NCBI GenBank assembly: GCA_903907985.1
Contig: CAIVQG010000041.1
Coordinates: 21,326-85,325 of the forward strand
From: an uncultured delta proteobacterium
GTDB lineage: Bacteria; Desulfobacterota; Syntrophia; Syntrophales; Smithellaceae
Length of the DNA stretch: 64,000 bases
Reading direction: 5' to 3'
The notes under the pieces are model-generated. The model worked only from the letters and a program-made list of their open reading frames with translations, did not search any database and had not been told where the DNA came from. Positions 44,107-51,052 of this stretch are shown here, piece by piece. Position 1 is the stretch's first letter. Every line of letters begins with the position of its first letter. A program made the position numbers and the translations under genes.

Positions 44107-44299
44107 AAAAGCTGCCGTCAAAATTAATTGGGAAGAAATAATTGATTTTCAGGAAATCAATTTTAAAAATGGCATCAACAAAATTGGTCTTGCCGATTTG
44201 GTTATTGTGCAAAATGTCCGGGACAACAATTTATGCCTGTATTCACTCGATAAACATTTTGAGCTGATGAGCAGATATATTAAATTCGCTAGATTCTAA
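44096..44299 (+). pseudogene. Truncated VapC-type PIN toxin
   Basis: From an ATG overlapping the vapB end, 67 codons encode only the carboxyl half of a PIN-domain ribonuclease: KIGLADLVIVQNVRDNN and YSLDKHFELMS hold the two late metal-binding aspartates. The amino half, with the first catalytic Asp (usually within MxxVDTSVW) and the middle Glu, is missing. A deletion of about 65 codons just after the start would explain this. It should lack RNase activity. Confidence 0.75.
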
Positions 44300-44316
44300 A
44301 CATCCCCTTATTTTCC

Positions 44317-44346
44317 TTGACACTTTGCGCCCTTGGCCGTTATATT
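44317..44346 (+). promoter_or_regulatory. Promoter of rmuC
   Basis: TTGACA (44317-44322), 18 bp, TATATT (44341-44346). Close to consensus on both hexamers. Confidence 0.7.
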
Positions 44347-44401
44347 CTAAACTTATTAAGAAAAACAATTCCCGGTAAAAAACTAAGGAATGCCTACCCA
44401 C

Positions 44402-45733
44402 ATGGAAATCATCCTGATTATAGTTTTAATCCTGATCGCGGCTGTGCTTGTGCTGCAACTATGGCTGATAAAACGCAGCTCTGTTGATCTTTCTCCGCTT
44501 TCCGGCAAGCTCGAGACATTGCAAAACCTGCAGGAAAGAACCGACCGTTCCGTCCGGGATGAAATTGCTAATTTTCGTGCCGAAATACAAACACAGTCCC
44601 ATCAGGAGAGAGCGGAATTGGCCTCGTCGCTGAAATCATTTGGCGATTCCGTGCAGAAAAGCATGGCGGAAATCGCCGGTCTGCAGCGCAGCCAACTCGA
44701 AGGATTTGCCGCCCAGTTATCCGTATTAACCTTAACCAACGAACAAAAGATGGACGCTGTCCGGCTAATTGTCGATGAGAAACTCAAACAAATTCAGGAA
44801 GACAATACCCGTCAACTCGACCGGATGCGCGAAACCGTCGATGAAAAATTGCAGGGCACACTGGAAAAAAGACTGGGTGAATCCTTCAAGCAGGTATCCG
44901 AACGCCTCGAACTGGTACATCAGGGGTTGGGCGACATGCGCAATCTGGCGGCGGATGTTGGCGATTTGGGAAAAGTTCTGAAAAATGTGAAATTACGGGG
45001 CACGTGGGGAGAAGTTCAGTTGGGCGCGCTTCTGGAAGAGATGCTGGCTCCCGAACAATATGCCAAAAACGTAAAGATACACGAACACGGAAGCGAGCTT
45101 GTGGAATTTGCCATTAAGCTTCCCGGCCAAGGTGATCTGGATAGTGATCATGTGTTAATTCCGGTTGATGCCAAATTTCCAGTGGAAGATTATTTACGAC
45201 TTCTGGATGCCCAGGAAAAAGCTGATAGCGTTGCTGCGGATGAAGCTGCAAAACAACTGGAGGCAAGCATTAAAAAGGCAGCAAAAGATATATCCCAAAA
45301 ATATCTAGCGCCGCCCAGAACAACAGATTTCGGGATTATGTTTTTGCCGTCTGAAGGGCTCTATGCTGAAATAATTCACCGGACTGCTTTAGTTCAGCTC
45401 TTGCAGCGGGAATATCATATAGTTGTTTCCGGCCCGTCCACCTTTGCCGCTTTTTTAAACAGCCTGCAAATGGGCTTCCGCAGCCTCGCCATTCAGAAAC
45501 GGTCCGGCGAGGTCTGGAAGGTGCTTGGTGAAATTAAAACCGCATTCGGCAAATTTGGCGATACGCTGGACGCCGTTCACAAAAGGCTCGAACAGGCAAC
45601 CAATTCGGTAGATGACGCCAGGAAGAAATCAAAAACCATCCAAAACAAATTACGTTCAGTGGAGGTTTTTTCAAACGCCTCTGCCGAAGTTCTTCTGGAA
45701 GATAAATCGCTGGACGAACCGGAAGGAAACTGA
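44402..45733 (+). CDS. rmuC: DNA recombination protein RmuC
   Basis: A protein of about 443 residues. One amino-terminal membrane helix (IILIIVLILIAAVLVLQLW) is followed by long coiled-coil (residues 45-190) and the RmuC domain with GTWGEVQLGALLEEMLAPEQY (about residues 200-220), LIPVDAKFPVEDY and IMFLPSEGLYAEI. The domain is nuclease-like and limits DNA inversions and integration in E. coli. I prefer the ATG at 44402, with AAGGA 12 bases ahead, over that at 44390, where no space for the ribosome site remains. Confidence 0.92.
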   Translation: MEIILIIVLILIAAVLVLQLWLIKRSSVDLSPLSGKLETLQNLQERTDRSVRDEIANFRAEIQTQSHQERAELASSLKSFGDSVQKSMAEIAGLQRSQLEGFAAQLSVLTLTNEQKMDAVRLIVDEKLKQIQEDNTRQLDRMRETVDEKLQGTLEKRLGESFKQVSERLELVHQGLGDMRNLAADVGDLGKVLKNVKLRGTWGEVQLGALLEEMLAPEQYAKNVKIHEHGSELVEFAIKLPGQGDLDSDHVLIPVDAKFPVEDYLRLLDAQEKADSVAADEAAKQLEASIKKAAKDISQKYLAPPRTTDFGIMFLPSEGLYAEIIHRTALVQLLQREYHIVVSGPSTFAAFLNSLQMGFRSLAIQKRSGEVWKVLGEIKTAFGKFGDTLDAVHKRLEQATNSVDDARKKSKTIQNKLRSVEVFSNASAEVLLEDKSLDEPEGN

Positions 45734-45781
45734 CCTGCTATTTTAATGTGATCAGTGACCTTGATATCAGTATTTTTTTAT

Positions 45782-45810
45782 TTGACACAAAAGTTGATAT
45801 ATGGTTTACG
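45782..45810 (+). promoter_or_regulatory. Possible promoter of the leader-peptide/liv operon
   Basis: A perfect TTGACA at 45782-45787; the -10 at 17 bp spacing is weak (TTTACG). Transcription from here would begin about 40 bases before the leader peptide, as expected for an attenuator. Confidence 0.4.
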
Positions 45811-45855
45811 TTTCATCACTAAAAAGCAAATTACCTTAAAAGGTCGCGGGCAAAA

Positions 45856-45957
45856 ATGGTCAGCTGTAACAATTACTCGATAGACAGTAAAATCAGCCGG
45901 AATTATTACGGCTATTACTATTATTGCACTATCCGGTACCGGTCTGCCCCCTGCTGA
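45856..45957 (+). CDS. Tyrosine-rich leader peptide (attenuator)
   Basis: A 33-codon frame with eight tyrosines, of which six fall in YYGYYYY (codons 17-23); codons 7 and 28 are also Tyr. Both TAT and TAC occur. It ends at TGA 26 bases before the 5' arm of a strong intrinsic terminator, which itself ends 43 bases before the ABC transporter gene. Order, size and codon run match leader peptides of trp, his or phe operons: stalling at tyrosine codons would let an antiterminator form. A hairpin AGCCG-n8-CGGCT (45896-45913) lies over the tyrosine codons. CCCCC at 45947-45951 could pair with GGGG of the terminator's 5' arm. The ribosome site is weak (GCGGG six bases off). The frame was found by eye; no similar leader is known to me. 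Confidence 0.72.
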   Translation: MVSCNNYSIDSKISRNYYGYYYYCTIRYRSAPC

Positions 45958-45981
45958 AACGCTTCAAAATAAATCGAAAAA

Positions 45982-46018
45982 AAGCCACGGGGAGATAAAG
46001 AAACCGTGGCTTTTTTTA
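45982..46018 (+). terminator. Intrinsic terminator (attenuator) ahead of livK-like gene
   Basis: GCCACGG (45984-45990), a 13-base loop, CCGTGGC (46004-46010), then seven T. Seven perfect GC-rich pairs plus a T-run make it a strong terminator. rmuC ends 250 bp before, so it could serve rmuC, but the leader peptide between them and the closeness to the next start favour an attenuator. Confidence 0.85.
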
Positions 46019-46060
46019 TTTTAGCAAAATAGTCATAATATTTGGAAAAGGAGATTGTTT

Positions 46061-47203
46061 ATGTTGAAAAAAATGTTGGGGTTAGTTGTTTCCATGATGG
46101 TTGTCGGGCTTATGGCCGGATCATCTTTTGCAGCACCTCCCATCAAAATCGGGGCGCTTTTTTCCGTGTCCGGGCCGGCTTCGTTCTTAGGCGAACCGGA
46201 ACGCAACACCGCCGAAATGATGGTGGATGAAATCAACAAGGCCGGTGGAATCAAGGGCCGCAAACTGGAACTGATCGTCTATGACACTCAGGCGGACGCG
46301 ACTAAAGCCGTACAGGCAGCCAATAAACTAATTAAGGACGATAAGGTTGTCGCCATCATCGGCCCCAGCACAACCGGTGATACCATGGCGATTATTCCGG
46401 TGGTGGAGAAAGCCGAGATACCGCTTGTTTCCTGTGCTGCCGGCATCAAGATTACCGATCCAGTAAAAAAATGGGTTTTTAAAACCGCACAAAATGATGC
46501 CCTGGCCGTTGCCAGAATATTTGATTACTTGAAAAAACAAAAGATTGCTAAAATTGCAATTCTGACCGTGTCAGATGGGTTTGGTTCTTCCGGCAGAGAA
46601 CAGCTGGTCGCCCAGGCCGGCAAATTCGGCATCCAAATAATCTCCGATGAAACTTACGGACCCAAAGATACAGACATGACGGCTCAATTGACTAAAATTC
46701 GTAGCGGCGGCGCCCAGGCCGTTGTTTGCTGGGGAACCAATCCCGGCCCAGCGGTTGTGGCCAGAAATGTCCAGCAACTGGGGATTAAACTCCCTCTGTA
46801 TATGAGCCATGGCGTTTCCTCTCTGAAATTCATTGACCTGGCAGGCCCCGCAGCAGAAGGCATTATCCTGCCCTCCGGCCGGGTTGTTGTTGCCAACCAT
46901 CTTCCCAAGAATGATCCCCAGAAAAAGGCGCTGCTCAATTATGTCGATAACTACAAAAAACACTATAAAGTGGAGGGTGATCATTTTGGCGGCCATGCGT
47001 ATGACGCCATCATGCTGATTAAAGGCGCTATCGAACGCGGCGGCGATTCACCGGCTGCCATTCGCGATCAACTGGAAAAAACGTCGAAATTCGCCGGCAT
47101 CGGCGGAACATTCTCTTATTCATCACAGGACCATGCCGGCCTGACGAGCGACGCTTTTGTCCTGGTGCAAATTAAAAATAAAGGCTGGACACTGCTTAAA
47201 TAA
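46061..47203 (+). CDS. livK: ABC transporter substrate-binding protein, LivK/amide-urea type
   Basis: About 380 residues with a signal peptide (to about residue 24, GSSFAAPP). The mature protein (IKIGALFSVSGPASFLGEP, VAIIGPSTTGDTMAIIPV and the ILTVSDGFGSSGREQ block) is a type I periplasmic binding protein of the branched-chain amino acid family. I use the ATG at 46061 with AAGGAG seven bases ahead rather than the TTG at 46055. In deltaproteobacteria such proteins bind many ligands, including aromatic acids. The tyrosine-rich leader upstream and the PaaK-type ligase downstream suggest an aromatic ligand here. Confidence 0.9.
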   Translation: MLKKMLGLVVSMMVVGLMAGSSFAAPPIKIGALFSVSGPASFLGEPERNTAEMMVDEINKAGGIKGRKLELIVYDTQADATKAVQAANKLIKDDKVVAIIGPSTTGDTMAIIPVVEKAEIPLVSCAAGIKITDPVKKWVFKTAQNDALAVARIFDYLKKQKIAKIAILTVSDGFGSSGREQLVAQAGKFGIQIISDETYGPKDTDMTAQLTKIRSGGAQAVVCWGTNPGPAVVARNVQQLGIKLPLYMSHGVSSLKFIDLAGPAAEGIILPSGRVVVANHLPKNDPQKKALLNYVDNYKKHYKVEGDHFGGHAYDAIMLIKGAIERGGDSPAAIRDQLEKTSKFAGIGGTFSYSSQDHAGLTSDAFVLVQIKNKGWTLLK

Positions 47204-47220
47204 GTGTGTATTTATTCAAC

Positions 47221-47256
47221 GAAGAGCAACGCAGGACATGTGCCTGCGTTGCTCTT
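47221..47256 (+). terminator. Strong hairpin between livK and livH
   Basis: AGAGCAACGCAGG-acatgt-CCTGCGTTGCTCT-like arms pair over 13 bp, with little T-run after. This is probably a partial terminator or RNA stabiliser that raises the amount of binding protein. A second inverted repeat, CCAATTCCG / CGGAATTGG, lies at 47322-47359 just ahead of livH. Confidence 0.6.
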
Positions 47257-47373
47257 ACTATATAAGCAAATGATTTAAATACGGGTATTATACCCTCCGC
47301 TTGGCGGGATTGTTCAACTGGCCAATTCCGCTGCGCTTGAGCTTGACTTTCGGAATTGGAGTTTCACGAGCAA

Positions 47374-48258
47374 ATGGACAACTCCCCGCAATTATTTCAG
47401 TATGTTTTATCAGGGCTCTCCAACGGAGCAATTTATGCCCTGATTGGTTTTGGCTTCGCCATTATTTATAATGCCACCGGGATCATCAACTTTGCCCAAG
47501 GTGAGTTTGTAATGCTGGGCGGCATGCTGACGCTTTTTTTTCTTGTCTTTTTAAGTTTTCCTTTAATTCCGGCAATTGTGCTGGCTATCTTAATTTCTAC
47601 CGTTATCGGCATTGCCTTTGAGCGGCTGGCCATCAGGCCCCTGAAAAATGCCACTCCTCTGAGCATGGTAATTATAACCATCGGCGCCAGCATCCTGATT
47701 CGCGGCATTGCCATGCTGATCTGGGGAAAAGACACTCATGCCGTCCCGGCCTTTTCCGGCAATGACCCGCTTTATATTGCCGGAGCGACAATTCTGCCGC
47801 AACATATCTGGATTTTCGCCATCACGCTTTTGATCATTGCTGCCAACAAAATATTTTTTAATTACAGCATTGTCGGCAAGGCCATGCGTGCCTGTGCTTA
47901 CAACAGCCAAGCCGCCAGCCTCGTCGGGATCAATGTAAAGACCATGGTTCTTCTATCCTTTGTCATCAGTTCCGCTATCGGTTCCATGGCGGGAATCATC
48001 ATTGCGCCCTTGACCATGACTTCTTTCGATGTCGGTATTATGCTGGGGCTGAAGGGTTTTTGCGCCGTGATCATCGGCGGCATGAGCAGTGGACTGGGAA
48101 CCATCATGGGTGGGTTGCTTCTGGGATTACTGGAATCGCTCGGCGCCGGTTATATTTCCGCCAGTTATAAGGATGCCATTGCTTTTATAATTTTATTGTT
48201 AATCCTTTTTGTTCGGCCGGAAGGCTTATTCAAGCAAAAGGAAACGGAAAGAGTTTAG
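47374..48258 (+). CDS. livH: Branched-chain-type ABC transporter permease LivH
   Basis: About 294 residues with eight membrane helices. GLSNGAIYALIGFGFAIIYNATGIINFAQGEF (about residues 14-45, in part) and CAYNSQAASLVGINV (near residue 180) are the family's typical stretches. ATG at 47374 is chosen; a TTG start at 47356 is possible. Its TAG stop is the first codon of a repeat element (48256-48400). Confidence 0.92.
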   Translation: MDNSPQLFQYVLSGLSNGAIYALIGFGFAIIYNATGIINFAQGEFVMLGGMLTLFFLVFLSFPLIPAIVLAILISTVIGIAFERLAIRPLKNATPLSMVIITIGASILIRGIAMLIWGKDTHAVPAFSGNDPLYIAGATILPQHIWIFAITLLIIAANKIFFNYSIVGKAMRACAYNSQAASLVGINVKTMVLLSFVISSAIGSMAGIIIAPLTMTSFDVGIMLGLKGFCAVIIGGMSSGLGTIMGGLLLGLLESLGAGYISASYKDAIAFIILLLILFVRPEGLFKQKETERV

Positions 48259-48400
48259 GGGCCGTTACGAAATAGCCACCCTGCGGGCTTTGTGACCTTC
48301 AGGTTTTGGTAAAATCATTGAATATCTCACCATTGAGTTACGGCCCCTTATGCCGGTGACGATATTACAATGTTACAGTTATTTTTGAAAAACGGCTTAG
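48256..48400 (+). repeat. Stop-codon-linked repeat, copy B (livH-livM gap)
   Basis: About 145 bp. It starts with livH's TAG and continues GGGCCGTTACGAAATA; the stem GGGGCCGTTAC (48258-48268) pairs with GTTACGGCCCC (48337-48347). The middle has GTGACCTTCAGGTTTTGG. The tail TTATGCCGGTGACGATATTACAATG runs into the first ATG of the livM reading frame, so the last part of the repeat is open reading frame for livM. Confidence 0.85.
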
Positions 48401-48414
48401 TTGCAAAAACAACC

Positions 48415-49389
48415 ATGACCAAAGAAAAACGCGAAATAATAATATTTCTGATCTTTACGCTGGCCGTACTGATAACGCCCTTCTTTCTGCGGGGCAGTTA
48501 TTTTCTCAATGTCCTGGTTTTTATCGGCATCAACACCATGCTGGCCGTGGCGCTGAATCTCCTTTTGGGCTATGCTGGACAGATTTCTCTCGGACATGCC
48601 GCTTTTTTCGGATTAGGGGCATATGTTTCCGGGGTTCTTACTACCCGGTTCGGCCTTGATCCCTGGCTTGCCCTGGTTATTGCAGCTGCCGTAAGTGGCG
48701 TATTGGCCTTTATAATCGGTTTCCCCATTTTAAAATTGAAGGGGCATTACCTGGCCATGGCGACACTCGGTTTCGGCATTATCATGTTTATCATCTTCAA
48801 TGAAACAGTAGCAGTCACCGGAGGCCCGTCCGGACTTTCAGGGATACCAAATATTCAGATAAGCTCCCTCATCTTTGACAATGATTGGAGCAATTATTAT
48901 CTGATCTGGACAATTACACTGCTGGTGATGCTTTTATCGATTAACTTGTCGCAGTCACGCATCGGGCGCGCGCTGCGAGCGATTGCCGATTCGGAAGTGG
49001 CTGCCCGGGTTATGGGAGTCAATGCCCGGTTGCTCAAAGTTCAGATATTTACGGTTTCCGCCGTGATTTCCGCGATGGCCGGAAGCTTATACGCTCATAC
49101 CATGACTTTTATTTCTCCGGCTTCTTTCGGATTTAACTTTTCTATCGAACTGGTGACAATGGTAATCATCGGTGGCCTGGGAAGTATTTATGGTTCCTTC
49201 CTCGGTGCGGCAATTTTAACCATTCTGCCGGAGTTCCTGCGTATTTTGCAGGATTTCGACATTATCGTTTACGGTCTGATGCTTATCATAATGACCATGT
49301 ATCTGCCCGGTGGCCTGATCAGCGGTCTTGAGCAAATAGCCGGATTCATCGGCAGTAAAATAAAAAGCAGGGGCGGGAGTCATGCTTAG
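48415..49389 (+). CDS. livM: Branched-chain-type ABC transporter permease LivM
   Basis: About 324 residues and nine or ten membrane helices. NLLLGYAGQISLGHAAFFGLGAY (near residue 50, in part), VTGGPSGLSGIP and RIGRALRAIADSEVAARVMGVN (near 200) are typical of LivM. The frame opens earlier, at ATG 48370, but that would add 15 residues encoded by a repeat element (MLQLFLKNGLVAKTT). Neither ATG has a good ribosome site, so I place the start at 48415 tentatively. It overlaps livG by 8 bp. Confidence 0.9.
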   Translation: MTKEKREIIIFLIFTLAVLITPFFLRGSYFLNVLVFIGINTMLAVALNLLLGYAGQISLGHAAFFGLGAYVSGVLTTRFGLDPWLALVIAAAVSGVLAFIIGFPILKLKGHYLAMATLGFGIIMFIIFNETVAVTGGPSGLSGIPNIQISSLIFDNDWSNYYLIWTITLLVMLLSINLSQSRIGRALRAIADSEVAARVMGVNARLLKVQIFTVSAVISAMAGSLYAHTMTFISPASFGFNFSIELVTMVIIGGLGSIYGSFLGAAILTILPEFLRILQDFDIIVYGLMLIIMTMYLPGGLISGLEQIAGFIGSKIKSRGGSHA

Positions 49390-50134
49390 ACTCGACGGCA
49401 TAACTAAAATATTCGGCGGGCTTACCGCTCTGGAAGCTGTATCCCTGGAGGTCAAGAAAGGCTCGATTACCGGTGTCATCGGCCCGAATGGCGCAGGTAA
49501 AACCACCTTATTTAATATTGTAACCGGCCTTTATACACAGACATCCGGTGAGGTTTATCTGGCTGAAAAAAATATTTCCCGCTTGGCGACGGAATCACTC
49601 GCCGCTCTCGGTCTCGTACGCACTTTCCAGAATGTGGAACTCTTCGGGCAAATGACTGTGCTGGAAAACGTCATGGTCGGACTCCATACTAAAAGCAGGA
49701 GCGGTGTTATTTCCTGTGCGTTTAAATTGCCCCGGCAGATTAAAGAAGAAAAATATATTAAGGAAAAGGCCTTGAACTGGCTGGAATTTACAGGGCTTAC
49801 TGCTGAGGCCGGAAATACGGCCAATAATTTGCCTTTCGGCAAGGGACGATTACTGGAAATTGCCCGGACCATGGCGGCCGAACCGCAGCTTATCCTGATG
49901 GACGAACCGGCAGCTGGGTTAAATGACATGGAAACCGCTCAAATGGCCGGGCTCATATACAAAATATGGGAATCAGGCATAACTGTCGTTCTGGTGGAGC
50001 ACAATATGGATCTGGTAATGGACATCTGTGACTCCATCATTGTTTTAAATCTGGGGAAAAAACTGGCCGAGGGTACTCCGCGAGAGATCCAGGAAAATCC
50101 AGCGGTTATTGCCGCCTATTTAGGCGAAGGCTGA
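49382..50134 (+). CDS. livG: Branched-chain-type ABC transporter ATPase LivG
   Basis: A 250-residue ABC ATPase. Walker A GPNGAGKTT (about residues 35-43), the Q-loop in RTFQNVELF, signature LPFGKGRLLEIARTMA (replacing LSGGQ with a Liv-specific form) and Walker B LILMDEPAAGLN. It overlaps livM at its start and is separated from livF by 6 bp. Drives the transporter from the cytoplasm. Confidence 0.93.
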   Translation: MLRLDGITKIFGGLTALEAVSLEVKKGSITGVIGPNGAGKTTLFNIVTGLYTQTSGEVYLAEKNISRLATESLAALGLVRTFQNVELFGQMTVLENVMVGLHTKSRSGVISCAFKLPRQIKEEKYIKEKALNWLEFTGLTAEAGNTANNLPFGKGRLLEIARTMAAEPQLILMDEPAAGLNDMETAQMAGLIYKIWESGITVVLVEHNMDLVMDICDSIIVLNLGKKLAEGTPREIQENPAVIAAYLGEG

Positions 50135-50140
50135 TTTAAT

Positions 50141-50884
50141 ATGCTGAAGATAAAGAACATCAATACATACTACGGGAAGGTGCACGCCTTAAAAAATGTG
50201 TCCCTGCATCTGAGGGCAGGGGAGATAGTCACGCTTATCGGCGCCAACGGTGCAGGCAAAACAACTTTGCTTAATTCCTTATCCTGTATCGTGCAGGTAG
50301 CAAGCGGCGAGATTCTTTTCGCCGGAGAAGCCATCAGCAATCTTGCTCCGAGCCAGATCGTCCGGCTGGGCATATCGCAGGTTCCGGAAGGCAGGCAGGT
50401 ATTCAAACCGCTTTCCGTTGAAGACAATCTGGAACTTGGCGCCTATCAACATTACAGTTCAAAGGCGGGCAGGTTGGAGGCAAAAAATACCGCCGCAATG
50501 ATCTATGATTTATTTCCCATATTGCACAAAAGAAGGAAGCAACTGGCGGGAACGCTGTCGGGCGGAGAACAGCAAATGCTTTCCGTCGGTCGCGCGTTGA
50601 TGGCCAAACCAAAACTTTTGCTACTCGATGAACCGTCGATGGGACTAGCCCCGATGATTGTTCAGGAAATATTCCGGGTTATTGAAAATCTGTCGCAGGA
50701 AAAGAAAACGACTATTCTGTTAGTGGAACAAAATGCCCGTGCCGCCCTGAAAATGGCCCATCGCGGTTACGTGCTGGAAACAGGAAAAGTTCTTCTGGAA
50801 GGAACTGCCGCTGAATTGCTGGAAAATAAAGACGTACAACGGGCCTATCTTGGACGTGATAAGAAGGAAATCTGGGAGCGATAA
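50141..50884 (+). CDS. livF: Branched-chain-type ABC transporter ATPase LivF
   Basis: A 247-residue ABC ATPase with Walker A GANGAGKTT (about residues 34-42), VPEGRQVFKPLSVEDNL, signature LSGGEQQMLSVGRALM and Walker B LLLLDEPSMGLAP. With LivG it forms the nucleotide-binding pair. Its TAA is at once followed by a palindromic repeat, then the PaaK gene. Confidence 0.94.
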   Translation: MLKIKNINTYYGKVHALKNVSLHLRAGEIVTLIGANGAGKTTLLNSLSCIVQVASGEILFAGEAISNLAPSQIVRLGISQVPEGRQVFKPLSVEDNLELGAYQHYSSKAGRLEAKNTAAMIYDLFPILHKRRKQLAGTLSGGEQQMLSVGRALMAKPKLLLLDEPSMGLAPMIVQEIFRVIENLSQEKKTTILLVEQNARAALKMAHRGYVLETGKVLLEGTAAELLENKDVQRAYLGRDKKEIWER

Positions 50885-51006
50885 GTGCAGTTGAAAACCG
50901 CTCATCTACGGCGTTGCGTTTCAAACCTAACCGCTCAACGTATATTCATATACGCCTCGCGATTCGGTTTTTACGCGCCTTGTACCTGAGCCGTTTTGAA
51001 CTGCAC
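50885..51006. repeat. 122-bp near-perfect palindrome between livF and paaK
   Basis: The two ends, GTGCAGTTGAAAACCGCTC and the reverse of ccgttttgaactgcac, match with few changes; symmetry continues through CTACGGCGTTGCG / CGCGCCTTGTA-like arms to a central ACGTATATTCATATACG. It would fold to a long hairpin in RNA or DNA. A related core is at 33745-33850. Such elements are numerous in related genomes. It may separate paaK from liv mRNA. Confidence 0.8.
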
Positions 51007-51052
51007 CTAAAAGAGAATACTCAACTGCGTGAATTAGCCGGGAGGTTTTAAA

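Noticed and set aside
45982..46018. Plain rmuC terminator only
   Set aside because: It could end rmuC transcripts, but 250 bp separate it from rmuC, and the Tyr-rich frame fits in between in attenuator order. The plain reading remains the chief rival.
45734..46060. T-box riboswitch ahead of the transporter operon
   Set aside because: I looked for the conserved T-box sequence (AGGGUGGNACCGCG-like) and a specifier-loop layout and did not find them.
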